Source of the DNA: Micromonospora aurantiaca ATCC 27029
Lineage (GTDB): Bacteria; Actinomycetota; Actinomycetes; Mycobacteriales; Micromonosporaceae
Assembly: GCF_000145235.1 (NCBI RefSeq)
Contig: NC_014391.1
Coordinates: 1,426,001-1,490,000, forward strand
Direction of reading: 5' to 3'
Length of the DNA stretch: 64,000 nucleotides
In this document: piece after piece, positions 34,635 through 42,996 of the stretch
Layout of the letters: every line of letters begins with the position of its first letter
Numbering within the stretch: position 1 is the stretch's first letter
The notes under the pieces: model-generated
Told to the model about the DNA's origin: nothing
The model's input: the letters and a program-made list of their open reading frames with translations, nothing else
The model's database searches: none
Made by a program: the position numbers and the translations under genes

Positions 34635-34697
34635 TGGAGTCGATCAAGGCGCTCCTGGAACCGATCAAGGCGCACCTGGAGTCGATCAGGCCGGTCT
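34635..34697. repeat. 21-bp tandem repeat, three copies
   Basis: Units begin TGGAGTCGATCAAGGCGC (34635), TGGAACCGATCAAGGCGC (34656) and TGGAGTCGATCAGGCC (34677). A plus-strand frame would give heptads (ESIKALL/EPIKAHL), but no start signal or conservation supports a gene; it is just upstream of the rpsB promoter. Confidence 0.7.
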
Positions 34698-34919
34698 CCA
34701 CACCCGGAGGTCGTACAGCGGAGAGGGCGCGTACACTGGTCGACTGGCGACCGCCTCGTGCGGTCGACCTCGCGTGCCCTCTCCACGGTCTCCTCCGTGG
34801 GGCGACGGCCTCCCTGGTCCCGGTCTGACGTATCGGGCCCACCCTGGCCGGCGATCGGGCGCCAGGCGTCCGGCCGCCGGCTGGACGGACAACCAGGGAC
34901 AACGTAGGAGTAACCCACC

Positions 34920-35789
34920 ATGGCCGTCGTGACCATGCGTCAGCTGCTGGAAAGCGGTGTGCACTTCGGGCACCAGACCCGCCGCTGGAACCCGAAGATG
35001 AAGCGCTTCATCTTCACCGAGCGCAACGGTATCTACATCATCGACCTGCGCCAGACGCTCGACTACATCGAGAAGGCGTACGAGTTCGTCCGCACCACCG
35101 TCGCCGGTGGCGGCAGCATCCTGTTCGTCGGCACCAAGAAGCAGGCCCAGGAGGCCATCGCCGAGCAGGCGACCCGGGTCGGCCAGCCGTACGTCAACCA
35201 CCGCTGGCTCGGTGGCATGCTGACCAACTTCCAGACCGTGTACAAGCGGCTCCAGCGGATGAAGGAGCTGGAGGCTCTGGGTGACCTGAGCGGCACCGCC
35301 GCCGGTTACACCAAGAAGGAGACGCTCCAGCTCTCCCGCGAGAAGATCAAGCTCACCAAGACCCTCGGTGGTCTGCGGGACATGCAGAAGCTCCCGGCCG
35401 CGGTGTGGATCGTCGACACCAAGAAGGAGCACATCGCCGTCGATGAGGCCCGCAAGCTGGGCATCCCGGTGATCGCGGTGCTCGACACCAACTGCGACCC
35501 GGACGAGGTCGACTTCCCGATCCCGGGCAACGACGACGCCATCCGCTCGGCCGAGCTGCTGACCAAGGTCGTGGCCGCCGCCGTCGCCGACGGTCTGATC
35601 GCCCGTTCCGGCCGCAACCGGGGCGCGGACGAGAAGCCCGAGGCCGGCCAGGTCGGCGCCGACGAGCCGCTGGCCGAGTGGGAGCGCGAGCTGCTCGAGG
35701 AGCCGAAGAAGGCCGACGAGCAGCCCGCCGCCGCCGCCGAGCCGGCCGCGCCTGCCGCCGAGCAGCCGGCGACCGCCTCCGCGGAGTGA
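34920..35789 (+). CDS. rpsB: 30S ribosomal protein uS2
   Basis: 289 aa. [20 protein letters not shown] then [20 protein letters not shown] (S2 signature 1), [40 protein letters not shown] and [20 protein letters not shown] (signature 2). Core ends ~230; the tail is acidic and Ala/Glu-rich ([20 protein letters not shown]), usual in actinobacteria. Needed for assembly of the 30S back side. Leads the group rpsB-tsf; the structured leader upstream may control both. Confidence 0.97.
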   Translation: MAVVTMRQLLESGVHFGHQTRRWNPKMKRFIFTERNGIYIIDLRQTLDYIEKAYEFVRTTVAGGGSILFVGTKKQAQEAIAEQATRVGQPYVNHRWLGGMLTNFQTVYKRLQRMKELEALGDLSGTAAGYTKKETLQLSREKIKLTKTLGGLRDMQKLPAAVWIVDTKKEHIAVDEARKLGIPVIAVLDTNCDPDEVDFPIPGNDDAIRSAELLTKVVAAAVADGLIARSGRNRGADEKPEAGQVGADEPLAEWERELLEEPKKADEQPAAAAEPAAPAAEQPATASAE

Positions 35790-35800
35790 TCTCGCCGTCG

Positions 35801-35836
35801 CGTCCCCACCGTCGGCGATTCCCGGCGGTGGGGGCG
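35801..35836 (+). terminator. Hairpin between rpsB and tsf
   Basis: CGTCCCCACCG (35801-35811) pairs with CGGTGGGGGCG (35826-35836), 11 bp with one wobble, 14-nt loop. It has no T-tract. A partial terminator or processing site would set the rpsB:tsf ratio. Confidence 0.55.
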
Positions 35837-35917
35837 TGACGGGTACGCCGGGCAGAACCGGCCCGGAACCGGGTAACCAGCACCCCAGACCACCTCACTG
35901 ACACCGAAGAGAGAGTC

Positions 35918-36745
35918 ATGTCCAACTTCACCGCCGCGGACGTCAAGAAGCTCCGCGACCTCACCGGCGCCGGCATGATGGACTCCAAGAAGGCGCTGAC
36001 CGAGGCCGAGGGCGACTTCGACAAGGCCGTCGAGATCCTGCGCGTCAAGGGCGCCAAGGACGTCGGCAAGCGGGCCGGGCGCACCGCCGCCAACGGCCTG
36101 ATCGCCCACTCCGGCCAGGCGCTGCTCGAGCTCAACTGCGAGACCGACTTCGTCGCCAAGAACGACGCCTTCATCGCGCTGGCCCAGCAGCTGGTCGAGC
36201 ACGGCGTGGCCAGCGGCGCCACCAACGCCGAGGAGCTGCTCGCCAGCAGCATCGACGGCAAGAGCGTGGCCGACCTGATCCAGGAGCAGTCCGCCAAGAT
36301 CGGCGAGAAGCTGGTGCTCAACCGCTTCGCCAAGCTGGACGGCACCACTGCGGTCTACATGCACCGCAAGAGCCAGGACCTGCCCCCGGCGGTCGGCGTG
36401 CTGGTCGAGTTCACCGGCAAGTCGGACGAGGCGGCGGACGCCGACGCGCGCGCCGTGGCCATGCAGATCGCCGCGATGCGGCCGAAGTACCTCACCCGCG
36501 ACGAGGTGCCGGCCGAGACCGTCGAGTCCGAGCGGCGCATCGCCGAGCAGACCGCCCGCGAGGAGAACAAGCCCGAGGCGGCGCTGCCGAAGATCGTCGA
36601 GGGCCGGGTCAACGCCTTCTTCAAGGACTTCGTCCTGCTGGAGCAGTCGTCGGTCGCCGACAACAAGAAGACCGTCAAGCAGGTGCTGGCCGACGCCGGC
36701 ATCGAGGTGACCCGCTTCCTGCGGTTCGAGGTCGGCCAGGCCTGA
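35918..36745 (+). CDS. tsf: Elongation factor Ts
   Basis: 275 aa. Nucleotide-exchange factor for EF-Tu. [20 protein letters not shown] (UBA-like N-domain and signature [16 protein letters not shown]), then [20 protein letters not shown] + VAKND (EF-Ts signature 2), core repeats to ~225, and [20 protein letters not shown] at the C-terminus. GAGAGAG precedes the ATG. Follows rpsB as in nearly all bacteria and ends at a strong hairpin. Confidence 0.97.
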   Translation: MSNFTAADVKKLRDLTGAGMMDSKKALTEAEGDFDKAVEILRVKGAKDVGKRAGRTAANGLIAHSGQALLELNCETDFVAKNDAFIALAQQLVEHGVASGATNAEELLASSIDGKSVADLIQEQSAKIGEKLVLNRFAKLDGTTAVYMHRKSQDLPPAVGVLVEFTGKSDEAADADARAVAMQIAAMRPKYLTRDEVPAETVESERRIAEQTAREENKPEAALPKIVEGRVNAFFKDFVLLEQSSVADNKKTVKQVLADAGIEVTRFLRFEVGQA

Positions 36746-36789
36746 GCCGCCGCACCGGGCCGTCCGGCCCGGGCACAGGGGAGAACGTC

Positions 36790-36837
36790 GACGAGGAGGC
36801 CGCCGGTGTACGCGACAGGCACCGCGGCCTCCTCGTC
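36790..36837 (+). terminator. Terminator hairpin after tsf
   Basis: GACGAGGAGGCCGC (36790-36803) pairs perfectly with GCGGCCTCCTCGTC (36824-36837), loop 20 nt. The pyrH -10 candidate TAGGGT (36841-36846) follows at once, so the hairpin separates the rpsB-tsf and pyrH-frr transcripts. Confidence 0.7.
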
Positions 36838-36902
36838 ACATAGGGTCGGCAGGGGCACGTACGCGACGCTCGCGCGATGCGCGGGGAGAAGGGGCGGGGC
36901 GG

Positions 36903-37670
36903 ATGACGCAGGTTGTGAGTGACCGGAGCCTGGCGGCGGAGGACCCGACCGCCCCTCCGCCCGGTCGGTCCCGCCGGGTGGTGCTGAAGCTCTCCGGTGA
37001 GGTCTTCGGCGGCGGCGCGATCGGCGTCGACCCCGACGTCGTGCAGGGCATCGCCCGCCAGATCGCCACAGTGGTACGCCGCGGCGTGCAGGTGTCGGTG
37101 GTGGTCGGCGGCGGCAACTTCTTCCGCGGCGCCGAGCTGCAGAAGCGCGGCATGGACCGCGCCCGCGCCGACTACATGGGCATGCTCGGCACGGTCATGA
37201 ACTGCCTGGCCCTCCAGGACTTCCTGGAGAAGGAGGGCATCGAGACCCGGGTGCAGAGCGCCATCACGATGGCCCAGGTCGCCGAGCCGTACATCCCGCT
37301 GCGCGCGATCCGCCACCTGGAGAAGGGCCGCGTGGTCATCTTCGGCGCCGGCGCCGGCATGCCGTACTTCTCCACCGACACGGTGGCCGCCCAGCGGGCG
37401 CTGGAGATCCGCGCGGACGTGGTGCTGATGAGCAAGAACGGCGTGGACGCGGTCTACACCGCCGACCCCCGGATCGACCCGACCGCGAGCAAGCTCGACT
37501 CGATCACCTTCTCCGAGGTGCTGCGCCGTAACCTGCGGGTGGCCGACGCCGCCGCGTTCAGCCTCTGCATGGAGAACGGCCTGCCGATGCTGGTCTTCGG
37601 CGCCCAGGGCGACGACACCATCGTCCGGGCCGTCGGCGGCGAGAAGATCGGCACCCTGATCACCGCCTGA
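36903..37670 (+). CDS. pyrH: UMP kinase PyrH
   Basis: 255 aa. Makes UDP from UMP; hexamer of the amino-acid-kinase fold, allosterically controlled by GTP and [23 protein letters not shown] (ATP site Lys), [60 protein letters not shown] and [20 protein letters not shown]. The N-terminus has ~20 extra residues before the fold; ATG 36903 is kept, though a later start cannot be excluded. TAGGGT at 36841-36846 is its likely promoter. Confidence 0.95.
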   Translation: MTQVVSDRSLAAEDPTAPPPGRSRRVVLKLSGEVFGGGAIGVDPDVVQGIARQIATVVRRGVQVSVVVGGGNFFRGAELQKRGMDRARADYMGMLGTVMNCLALQDFLEKEGIETRVQSAITMAQVAEPYIPLRAIRHLEKGRVVIFGAGAGMPYFSTDTVAAQRALEIRADVVLMSKNGVDAVYTADPRIDPTASKLDSITFSEVLRRNLRVADAAAFSLCMENGLPMLVFGAQGDDTIVRAVGGEKIGTLITA

Positions 37671-37755
37671 CCGGCCCGCCGGCCGGCAGCGGTCCCTCTG
37701 CCACGGCAGCACCCGCACCACACACGACGAGCGACAGAAGGAGGCGAGGAGACCG

Positions 37756-38313
37756 GTGATCGACGACACCCTCCTCGAGGCGGAGGAGAAGATGGAGCGT
37801 GCCATCGAGCACGCCAAGGAGGAGTTCGGCGGCATCCGTACCGGACGCGCCAACGCCGCCATGTTCTCCCGGATCGTCATCGACTACTACGGCAGCCCGA
37901 CCCCGCTGCCGCAGATGGCGTCCATCGCGGTGCCCGAGCCGCGCATGGTGATCATCAAGCCGTACGACAACTCGCAGCTGGGCGCCATGGAGAAGGCGAT
38001 CCGCGACTCGGACCTCGGGGCCAACCCGAACAACGAGGGCAACCAGCTCCGCATCGTCCTGCCGCAGATGACCGAGGAGCGGCGCCGCGACATGATCAAG
38101 GTCGCCCGGCAGAAGGGCGAGGAGGCCAAGGTCGCCGTCCGCAACATCCGCCGCAAGGCCAAGGAGGAGCTGGACCGCCTGGTCAAGGACGGCGAGGTCG
38201 GCGAGGACGAGGGCCGGCGCGCGGAGAAGGAGCTGGACGACCTGACCCAGCGCTTCGTCGCAGGAGTCGACGAGCTGGTCAAGCACAAGGAGAGCGAGCT
38301 GCTCGAAGTCTGA
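37756..38313 (+). CDS. frr: Ribosome recycling factor
   Basis: 185 aa, standard RRF size. GTG preceded by [33 protein letters not shown] (helix 1), [20 protein letters not shown] and [20 protein letters not shown] (domain II), then [40 protein letters not shown] and the closing helix [20 protein letters not shown]. Works with EF-G to split post-termination ribosomes. Downstream of pyrH by 85 nt; followed by a strong terminator. Confidence 0.97.
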   Translation: MIDDTLLEAEEKMERAIEHAKEEFGGIRTGRANAAMFSRIVIDYYGSPTPLPQMASIAVPEPRMVIIKPYDNSQLGAMEKAIRDSDLGANPNNEGNQLRIVLPQMTEERRRDMIKVARQKGEEAKVAVRNIRRKAKEELDRLVKDGEVGEDEGRRAEKELDDLTQRFVAGVDELVKHKESELLEV

Positions 38314-38330
38314 GCACCCGCGTACCTCGC

Positions 38331-38377
38331 ACGGCACCGCGCCGCCGTCGCCCGCCCGGGCGGCGGCCCGGTGCCGT
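38331..38377 (+). terminator. Terminator hairpin after frr
   Basis: ACGGCACCG (38331-38339) pairs with CGGTGCCGT (38369-38377); inside, GCCGCC (38341-38346) pairs with GGCGGC (38362-38367). Lies 17 nt after the frr stop and before the separate cdsA promoter. Confidence 0.7.
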
Positions 38378-38422
38378 CGTCGTGCCCGGCGGCGCACACC
38401 CTCGGGGCCGCGGCGGGTGCAG

Positions 38423-38470
38423 TAGGCTCGGCACGATTCCCGACCACCACGGGGTGAACGGCGGGAATCG
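38423..38470 (+). promoter_or_regulatory. cdsA promoter and leader hairpin
   Basis: TAGGCT (38423-38428) is a -10-like hexamer that gives a ~133-nt leader. At the predicted 5' end CGATTCCCG (38434-38442) pairs perfectly with CGGGAATCG (38462-38470). A 5' stem may protect the message or control it. Confidence 0.5.
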
Positions 38471-38567
38471 CCCGGCCGTCGGTCGGTCAACAGGAAGTCT
38501 CACGCCGGTAGGGGATGGTCTTGGTCTTGCGTCATGTGGTGGCTCTCGTACCGGCTGCCGGTGCGTG

Positions 38568-39911
38568 ATGTCCCACCCCGACCCCTACGGCAACACCGAG
38601 TCGCGTGGCTGGGACCGCCCGGCCGCCCCGGCCCTGCCCTGGCCGGACACCGATCTGGAGCCCGGCCCCTGGCGCCCCGGCCCGGCCGCGCACACCCACC
38701 CCGCCGAGCCGGACACCTACGCGCGTCCCGGAGCAGCCCCGGACCCGTATGCCGGTCCGGACACGTACGCGACGCCGGACACGTACACCGGATCCGACAC
38801 CTACGCCGGGCCGTACCCGACGACCTCGCGGCACCACGACGGCCCGGGCCGGTACGACGGACCGCCGGCCGGCGACCGTGGGCGGCCCGCCGGGCCGGAC
38901 CACGACGGCCCGTGGGGTGAGCCCGCCCGCGACGACGAGTACCCGACCGCGCAGATCGCGCCGGTGCGCGACGAGCCCACCGAGCAGATCCCAGCGGTAC
39001 GCGACGAGCCCGCCTCGGAGCCGCCGGCCGGGCGCCGCGGGCCGGGACGCCGGCGGGCGAGCGCCGAGCGTCCGCCGACCACCGTGCCGAAGACGTCCCG
39101 GGCGGGGCGCAACCTGCCGGCCGCGATCGGCGTCGGGGTCGCCCTCGGCGCGGCGGTCGTGGTGCCGCTGTTCTTCTTCATGCCGGCGTTCCTCGCCGTG
39201 CTGGCGACCGCTGTGGGGATCGGCATCTGGGAGATGGCCCGCGCGGTACGCCGCAGCGGCGCCCACCCGCCGCTGGCGCCGCTCGTCGCCGGTGGCGTGA
39301 TCACAGTGGGCCTGGCCTGGTACGCGGGCCCCGACGCGCTCTGCCTCGGCCTGCTGGTCACGGTGCTGGGCACGATGATCTGGCGGCTGGGCGACGGGCC
39401 CGGCAACTACCAGCGCGACCTGACCGCGGCCACCCTGATCGCGGTGTACGTGCCGTTCCTCGCCGGATTCGCGGCCATGCTCGCGGCGGCGCCTGGTGAC
39501 GGGCACCTGCGGGTGCTGGTGACGCTGGCTGCGGTGGTGCTCTCCGACACCGGCGGGTACGCCGCGGGCGTGTCGTTCGGCAAGCACCCGATGGCGCCCA
39601 CGATCAGCCCGAAGAAGTCCTGGGAGGGCTTCGCCGGCTCGGTGACCGCAGCGGCGGCGGGCAGCGCGGCGCTGCTGTGGGCGTTGTTCGACGTGGCGCC
39701 CTGGTGGGGCGCGTTGTTCGGGATGGCGATCTCGGTCTCGGCGGTGCTCGGTGACCTGGCCGAGTCGATGATCAAGCGGGATCTCGGCGTCAAGGACATG
39801 AGCAACCTGCTGCCCGGGCACGGCGGCCTGATGGACCGGCTCGACTCGATCCTGTTCGCCGTGCCGGTGGCCTACCTGCTGCTCGCCGTCTTCGTCCCGG
39901 TGGTGAACTGA
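38568..39911 (+). CDS. cdsA: Phosphatidate cytidylyltransferase CdsA with long N-terminal extension
   Basis: 447 aa, against ~270 for most CdsA. Makes CDP-diacylglycerol for phospholipid synthesis. Residues 1-180 are hydrophilic with Asp-Thr-Tyr-Ala repeats ([19 protein letters not shown]). The catalytic half has ~7-8 TM helices ([20 protein letters not shown] first) and the full signature [20 protein letters not shown] then [16 protein letters not shown] near the C-terminus. ATG 38568 is in frame and at the start of non-membrane sequence; upstream frame is leader. Actinobacterial CdsA often carries such disordered N-termini. Confidence 0.93.
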   Translation: MSHPDPYGNTESRGWDRPAAPALPWPDTDLEPGPWRPGPAAHTHPAEPDTYARPGAAPDPYAGPDTYATPDTYTGSDTYAGPYPTTSRHHDGPGRYDGPPAGDRGRPAGPDHDGPWGEPARDDEYPTAQIAPVRDEPTEQIPAVRDEPASEPPAGRRGPGRRRASAERPPTTVPKTSRAGRNLPAAIGVGVALGAAVVVPLFFFMPAFLAVLATAVGIGIWEMARAVRRSGAHPPLAPLVAGGVITVGLAWYAGPDALCLGLLVTVLGTMIWRLGDGPGNYQRDLTAATLIAVYVPFLAGFAAMLAAAPGDGHLRVLVTLAAVVLSDTGGYAAGVSFGKHPMAPTISPKKSWEGFAGSVTAAAAGSAALLWALFDVAPWWGALFGMAISVSAVLGDLAESMIKRDLGVKDMSNLLPGHGGLMDRLDSILFAVPVAYLLLAVFVPVVN

Positions 39912-40015
39912 GGCATGCGTCACGGCGGCGACCCGCTGCGGGCCGGGTGGCCGGGGGCGATTCGACACGTACGGACGGGTGCGTCCGGGCGGGAGCGTGT
40001 CAGACTGGACGCGCC

Positions 40016-41161
40016 ATGACGAGTCTTCCGCTGATCTCCGTAGACCCCGACGCCCGCGGCCGCCGGCCCTCGATGCCTCCCCGCCACCTCGCCGACCTGG
40101 ACCTGCCGGGCCGGCAGGCGCTCGTCGCCGAGCTGGGTGAGCCCGCGTTCCGCGCCAAGCAGGTCTCCAACCACTACTTCGGCCGCCTGGTACGCGACCC
40201 GGAGCGGATGACCGACCTGCCGGCGGCGACCCGGGAGCGGCTGGCGGGCGAGCTGCTGCCCACGCTGCTGACCCCGGTCCGCGAGCTGGCCTGCGACGAC
40301 GGCGCGACCCGCAAGGCGCTCTGGCGGCTGCACGACGGCTCGCTGGTGGAGAGCGTGCTGATGGGCTACCCGGACCGGGTGACCGTCTGCATCTCCAGCC
40401 AGGCCGGCTGCGGCATGGCCTGCCCGTTCTGCGCCACCGGCCAGGCCGGGCTGACCCGCAACCTGTCCACCGCCGAGATCGTCGACCAGGCGGTCTACCT
40501 GGCCGGGGTGGCCGCGTCCGGCGTCGTGGCCGGTTCGCCGCCGCGGCTGTCGCACGTGGTGTTCATGGGCATGGGCGAGCCGCTCGCGAACTACTCGCGG
40601 GTGGTGGCGGCGATCCGCCGGCTGGTGGCCCCGGCGCCGGAGGGGCTGGGCCTGTCGCAGCGGCACATCACCGTCTCGACCGTCGGTCTGGTGCCGGCGA
40701 TCCGCCGACTGGCCAGCGAAGACCTCTCGGTGACCCTTGCGTTGTCGCTGCACGCCCCCGATGATGAGCTGCGCGACGAACTCGTCCCGGTCAACCAGCG
40801 CTGGAAGGTGTCCGAGGTGCTGGACGCGGCGTGGGACTACGCGGCCACGACGGGGCGTCGCGTGTCCATCGAATACGCGATGATCAAGGACGTGAACGAT
40901 CAGCCGTGGAGAGCCGATCTGCTCGGGCGGCTACTGGCCGGCAAGCTGGCCCACGTGAACCTGATCCCGCTCAACCCGACTCCGGGCAGCCGCTGGGACG
41001 CCAGCCCGAAGCCGGTCGAGCGGGAGTTCGTCCGGCGGTTGCGCGACGCCGGGGTGTCGACCACGGTGCGCGACACCCGGGGACGCGAGATCGACGGGGC
41101 CTGTGGGCAGCTCGCCGCCGCCGGGGACACGGACGGCGACTCACGCGCGGCAACGGCGTAG
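40016..41161 (+). CDS. rlmN: 23S rRNA (A2503-C2)-methyltransferase RlmN
   Basis: 381 aa. Radical-SAM methyl synthase acting on 23S A2503 and tRNA A37. 4Fe-4S motif C132-x3-C136-x2-C139 in [73 protein letters not shown] and [12 protein letters not shown] are family blocks; the C-terminal Cys in [16 protein letters not shown] is the methyl-carrying residue. CAGACT 8-9 nt before the ATG suggests a near-leaderless message. The rlmN position after cdsA is conserved in actinobacteria. Confidence 0.95.
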   Translation: MTSLPLISVDPDARGRRPSMPPRHLADLDLPGRQALVAELGEPAFRAKQVSNHYFGRLVRDPERMTDLPAATRERLAGELLPTLLTPVRELACDDGATRKALWRLHDGSLVESVLMGYPDRVTVCISSQAGCGMACPFCATGQAGLTRNLSTAEIVDQAVYLAGVAASGVVAGSPPRLSHVVFMGMGEPLANYSRVVAAIRRLVAPAPEGLGLSQRHITVSTVGLVPAIRRLASEDLSVTLALSLHAPDDELRDELVPVNQRWKVSEVLDAAWDYAATTGRRVSIEYAMIKDVNDQPWRADLLGRLLAGKLAHVNLIPLNPTPGSRWDASPKPVEREFVRRLRDAGVSTTVRDTRGREIDGACGQLAAAGDTDGDSRAATA

Positions 41162-41183
41162 CGGTACGAGACCAGGAGACATA

Positions 41184-42443
41184 GTGGCGAGTCAGGGTCA
41201 GCGTTTCCGGCGTAAGGCGCTCCGCCGGGGCTACAAGGTCGACGAGGTCGATGCCTTCCTGGACCGGGTCGAGGCGACACTCGACGGCCAGCCGATCGGC
41301 GCGCCCGTGGCCTCCCAGGAGGTCCACGACGTCGTCTTCCGGGTCCGGTTCAACGGCTACGACGAGTGGCAGGTCGACCTGCACCTCGACCGGGTCGAGC
41401 GCCAGCTCGCCGAGCTGGAGGAGCGCGGTGGCGCACCGGCCGGGCGCGGTGGCGACCCGCGGATGGCCGACCGGCTCGGCCCGCCGATGCGCGACGACCG
41501 GGGCATGTCGCCGGTGCCGCAGCCGCCGATGCCGCCCCGGCAGATGCCCGCCCAGCCCGGCCCGCCCGCCGACCGCTACGGCAACCGCTACGACGAGCCG
41601 ACCGGCGCGTTCGCCGGTGGCTACGACGGCCCGCGCGGTGGCTACGACGGCCCCCGCGGCCCGGGTGGCCCCGGCCCGATGGGCCCGGGCGCGCCGATGG
41701 GGCACGGCGGCCCGCCCTCGCGCGGCCTGCCGCCCGGCCCTGGTGGCTACGGTCCGCCGGACAACGGCCCCGGCGGCTACGGTCCGCCGGACAACGGCCC
41801 CGGCGGCTACGGTCCGCCGGACAACGGTCCCGGTGGGTACGGCCCGCCGGACAACGGCCCGGGCGGCTACGGTCCGCCGGACAGCGGCCCCGGCGGGTAC
41901 GGCCAGGAGGAGCGCTTCGACGGGTTCGAGGCCGGCCGGCGTGCCCGTGCCGACATGACCGCCGAGATCCGCATGCCCGAGCGTGAGCTGCGCGGTCGTG
42001 GCCCCGGTGGCCCGCCGGCGCTGCCGCAGCAGGGTTACGGCGCACCGGAGCCCGGCTACGGCCCGCCGGACCCGGGTTACGGGCCGCCGGACCAGGGCTA
42101 CGGCCCGGGCCCCTCGATGACCGGCCCGCCGCTCGTGAGCCCGCCGGTCGCCGGTCCGCCGATGGTGGGGCCGCCGATGGCCGGCCCGCCCGGCAGCGAC
42201 CTGCACCGGGTCGACCAGATCCGGCGCAGCTTCCAGGTCCGGCGGTTCGGCAGCGGGTACGACCCGGACCAGGTCGATCGGTTCTTCGAGACGCTGCTCG
42301 GCGGCATGCAGGGCCGCAACCCGATGCCGGTGAACCCCAAGGAACTCGACACGCTGCGCTTCGGGCTGGTGCCCGGTGGCTACTTCGAGGCCGAGGTCGA
42401 CGCCGCGCTCAAGGACGTGCAGGACATCCTGCTCGGCCGCTGA
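41184..42443 (+). CDS. DivIVA-motif protein with Gly-Tyr-Pro repeat linker
   Basis: 419 aa. GTG 41184 follows CCAGGAGACATA. Four DivIVA-like short motifs: KALRRGYKVDEVDAFLDRVE (~11-30), FRVRFNGYDEWQVDLHLDRV (~53-72), then after the linker FQVRRFGSGYDPDQVDRFFE and LRFGLVPGGYFEAEVDAALK near the C-terminus. The linker (~85-345) is low-complexity with five exact-length GGYGPPDNGP units (41742-41891) and further GYGPPD units. DivIVA proteins bind curved membranes and guide polar growth and division in actinomycetes; here coiled coils are short, so it is an atypical member. Not the wag31-type DivIVA. Confidence 0.8.
   Translation: MASQGQRFRRKALRRGYKVDEVDAFLDRVEATLDGQPIGAPVASQEVHDVVFRVRFNGYDEWQVDLHLDRVERQLAELEERGGAPAGRGGDPRMADRLGPPMRDDRGMSPVPQPPMPPRQMPAQPGPPADRYGNRYDEPTGAFAGGYDGPRGGYDGPRGPGGPGPMGPGAPMGHGGPPSRGLPPGPGGYGPPDNGPGGYGPPDNGPGGYGPPDNGPGGYGPPDNGPGGYGPPDSGPGGYGQEERFDGFEAGRRARADMTAEIRMPERELRGRGPGGPPALPQQGYGAPEPGYGPPDPGYGPPDQGYGPGPSMTGPPLVSPPVAGPPMVGPPMAGPPGSDLHRVDQIRRSFQVRRFGSGYDPDQVDRFFETLLGGMQGRNPMPVNPKELDTLRFGLVPGGYFEAEVDAALKDVQDILLGR
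41742..41891 (+). repeat. Five 30-bp tandem repeats inside the DivIVA-motif gene
   Basis: Each unit codes GGYGPPDNGP (the fifth GGYGPPDSGP). The first two units are almost identical in DNA, suggesting recent expansion; the number of units may differ between strains. Confidence 0.9.
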
Positions 42444-42461
42444 CCCCGCCTCCCGAGACGA

Positions 42462-42499
42462 CGAAGGGCCCGCCCCCCGGTGAGGGGGCGGGCCCTTCG
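42462..42499. terminator. Strong bidirectional terminator
   Basis: CGAAGGGCCCGCCCCC (42462-42477) pairs perfectly over 16 bp with GGGGGCGGGCCCTTCG (42484-42499), loop CGGTGA. It lies between the convergent DivIVA-motif gene and the small membrane gene and can end both. Confidence 0.85.
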
Positions 42500-42522
42500 C
42501 GCACTACCGTGGGCGCCGCGCG

Positions 42523-42747
42523 TCAGGACCGCAGGCCGTTGCGGCGCAGCACGGCGTCGCCGATGACGATGGCGATCAGCAGTCCGGCGATCCCGAACAG
42601 CCAGATGTGCTCCACCCGGCCCTCCTCGATCCCGCAGAGCGCCATCAGTACCAAAGCCACCGCCGACAGCACCGCACCGATCCGTCCGGACTTGCGGTGT
42701 CCGGGCTTGTGCTGATCTGGCGCGGTTACCGGCTCGTCTCCTGCCAC
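42523..42747 (-). CDS. Small two-TM membrane protein (DUF2631-like)
   Basis: 74 aa. GTG 42747 has GGAAGGA about 7 nt upstream. VAGDEPVTAPDQHKPGHRKS is a charged head, then two TM helices (IGAVLSAVALVLMALCGIEE; WLFGIAGLLIAIVIGDAVLR) and RRNGLRS. Size and layout resemble actinobacterial DUF2631 proteins; function unknown. The perfect 16-nt palindrome GATCGGATCTCCGATC (42766-42781) sits 19 nt upstream and could be an operator. Confidence 0.7.
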   Translation of the reverse strand: MAGDEPVTAPDQHKPGHRKSGRIGAVLSAVALVLMALCGIEEGRVEHIWLFGIAGLLIAIVIGDAVLRRNGLRS

Positions 42748-42996
42748 TGTCGGTCCTTCCCTCGCGATCGGATCTCCGATCAGTCTGGCACGGCCCGAAC
42801 CGGGCCCGGCGCAGGGTCCGACCTCCTGTGCCGGGGATGACCCGGTCGGGCGACAGCGGGCGGGCGGGCACGGCCCGGGTCGTTGGTCCCGTAACGGTGG
42901 GGGCGGTTGGCCACTACCGGCGTCGCGGGACGGCGAGCACACTGCCTCCGGTAGCGTCTTGACGTACACCTTGATGCCTTTTTGAGGAGGACTGCG

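Larger units (their letters stand above)
34567..34919 (+). promoter_or_regulatory. Intergenic region and leader of rpsB
   Basis: 353 nt. It holds a palindrome (34591-34625), a 21-bp tandem repeat (34635-34697), a TACACT -10-like hexamer (34732-34737) and strong leader stems. GAGAGGGCGCG (34721-34731) pairs with CGTGCCCTCTC (34773-34783); inside it GGTCGAC (34738-34744) pairs with GTCGACC (34763-34769). CCACGG (34783-34788) pairs with CCGTGG (34795-34800). The RBS GTAGGAG is just before the rpsB ATG. A ~180-nt structured leader suits autoregulation by S2, as in other bacteria; not a known Rfam form to me. Confidence 0.5.

Noticed and set aside
34634..34828. Small plus-strand ORF with heptad repeat before rpsB
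   Set aside because: No ribosome-binding site; its second half is Arg/Leu shadow through the rpsB leader hairpins; the repeat is better taken as non-coding.
41742..41891. Tandem repeats as a CRISPR array
   Set aside because: The repeats are in frame, contiguous, without spacers, and code for GGYGPPDNGP.
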